A stretch of DNA of 5,406 nucleotides, from contig JAAFHR010000252.1 in assembly GCA_013298455.1 (NCBI GenBank), positions 1 to 5,406 of the forward strand, given 5' to 3'. Of the stretch, positions 5,351-5,406 are shown one piece after another (the first letter of the stretch is position 1; every line of letters begins with the position of its first letter). The notes under the pieces were generated by a model. The model was not told the DNA's origin and made no database searches. It worked only from the letters and a program-made list of their open reading frames with translations. The position numbers and the translations under genes were made by a program. This DNA comes from Betaproteobacteria bacterium (lineage in GTDB: Bacteria > Pseudomonadota > Gammaproteobacteria > Burkholderiales > Casimicrobiaceae).

Positions 5351-5390
5351 CCCCTCTCCCCCGGAGGGAGAGGGGTTGGGGGAGAGGGGG
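5351..5390. repeat. C/G-rich palindromic repeat with G-quadruplex potential
   Basis: CCCCTCTCCC (5351-5360) and GGGAGAGGGG (5366-5375) form a perfect 10-bp stem with a 5-nt loop (CCGGA). They are followed by TT and a second G-rich block at 5378-5390. This resembles the dispersed CCCTCTCCC...GGGAGAGGG repeats found between genes in many bacteria. Four G-runs at 5366-5368, 5372-5375, 5378-5382 and 5386-5390, with loops of 3, 2 and 3, fit the canonical G-quadruplex pattern on the plus strand. No T-tract follows, so it is not a standard terminator. The window ends 16 bases later, so the full element may not be visible. Confidence 0.7.
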
Positions 5391-5406
5391 CGGTGGCGAT
5401 GGCGCA

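Larger units (their letters stand above)
4953..5406. other. Non-coding, repeat-rich stretch downstream of the MarC-family gene
   Basis: No convincing gene is seen in these 454 bases. From left to right it holds the insertion-like element with its CACAGA palindrome (to 5098), a small GCGACG-N6-CGTCGC hairpin at 5125-5142, the dispersed repeat at 5204-5228, a short AGCTT-CGGC-AAGCT hairpin at 5248-5261, a relatively AT-rich piece at about 5275-5340 with no clear promoter, and the C/G-rich palindrome at 5351-5390. No tRNA or riboswitch was recognised. The accumulation of repeats suggests a neutral insertion site between transcription units. Confidence 0.6.

Overview
This window looks like ordinary chromosome from a gammaproteobacterium of moderate GC content. 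UvrB, FolE and the YchE-like membrane protein read close to the E. coli proteins as I remember them. The intergenic regions carry GTAGGAGCGG-type REP palindromes, which are typical of Pseudomonas, Stenotrophomonas and relatives. The SOS box in front of uvrB is of the E. coli CTGT-N8-ACAG type, unlike the TTAG-type boxes described in Xanthomonas, so I do not assign it to a family. No rRNA, tRNA, CRISPR array or complete insertion sequence is visible.

Layout. (1) Positions 3-641 (+) hold the 3' part of a gene of unknown function, open at the left edge. (2) Positions 642-876, between two convergent genes, hold five REP copies in mixed orientation, bounded by a perfect 23-bp inverted repeat. (3) On the minus strand, folE (2058-1309, GTP cyclohydrolase I) is followed after 12 nt by a short BLUF blue-light photoreceptor gene (1296-877); together they look like a two-gene operon. 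(4) A 170-bp control region (2059-2228) separates folE from the divergent uvrB. It carries a LexA box overlapping the -35 of a near-consensus sigma70 promoter whose predicted +1 falls on the uvrB ATG. (5) uvrB (2229-4259) is intact. (6) A MarC/YchE-family inner-membrane protein (4302-4952) follows after 42 bp. (7) Positions 4953-5406 have no convincing gene. They hold a candidate miniature transposon-like insertion with terminal inverted repeats and flanking direct repeats, one copy of a dispersed palindromic repeat, and a C/G-rich hairpin that can also be read as a G-quadruplex.

Taken together, the centre of the window puts blue-light sensing (BLUF), pterin/folate synthesis (FolE, the route to the methenyl-tetrahydrofolate antenna of many photolyases) and nucleotide excision repair (UvrB, SOS-controlled) on the two sides of one short regulatory region. 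The gene identities and the SOS box are well supported. The idea that they form a light/UV-damage response module is inference. No new protein family with a definable function is visible; the most unusual items are the possible leaderless start of uvrB, the folE-BLUF pairing and the two repeat-derived elements.
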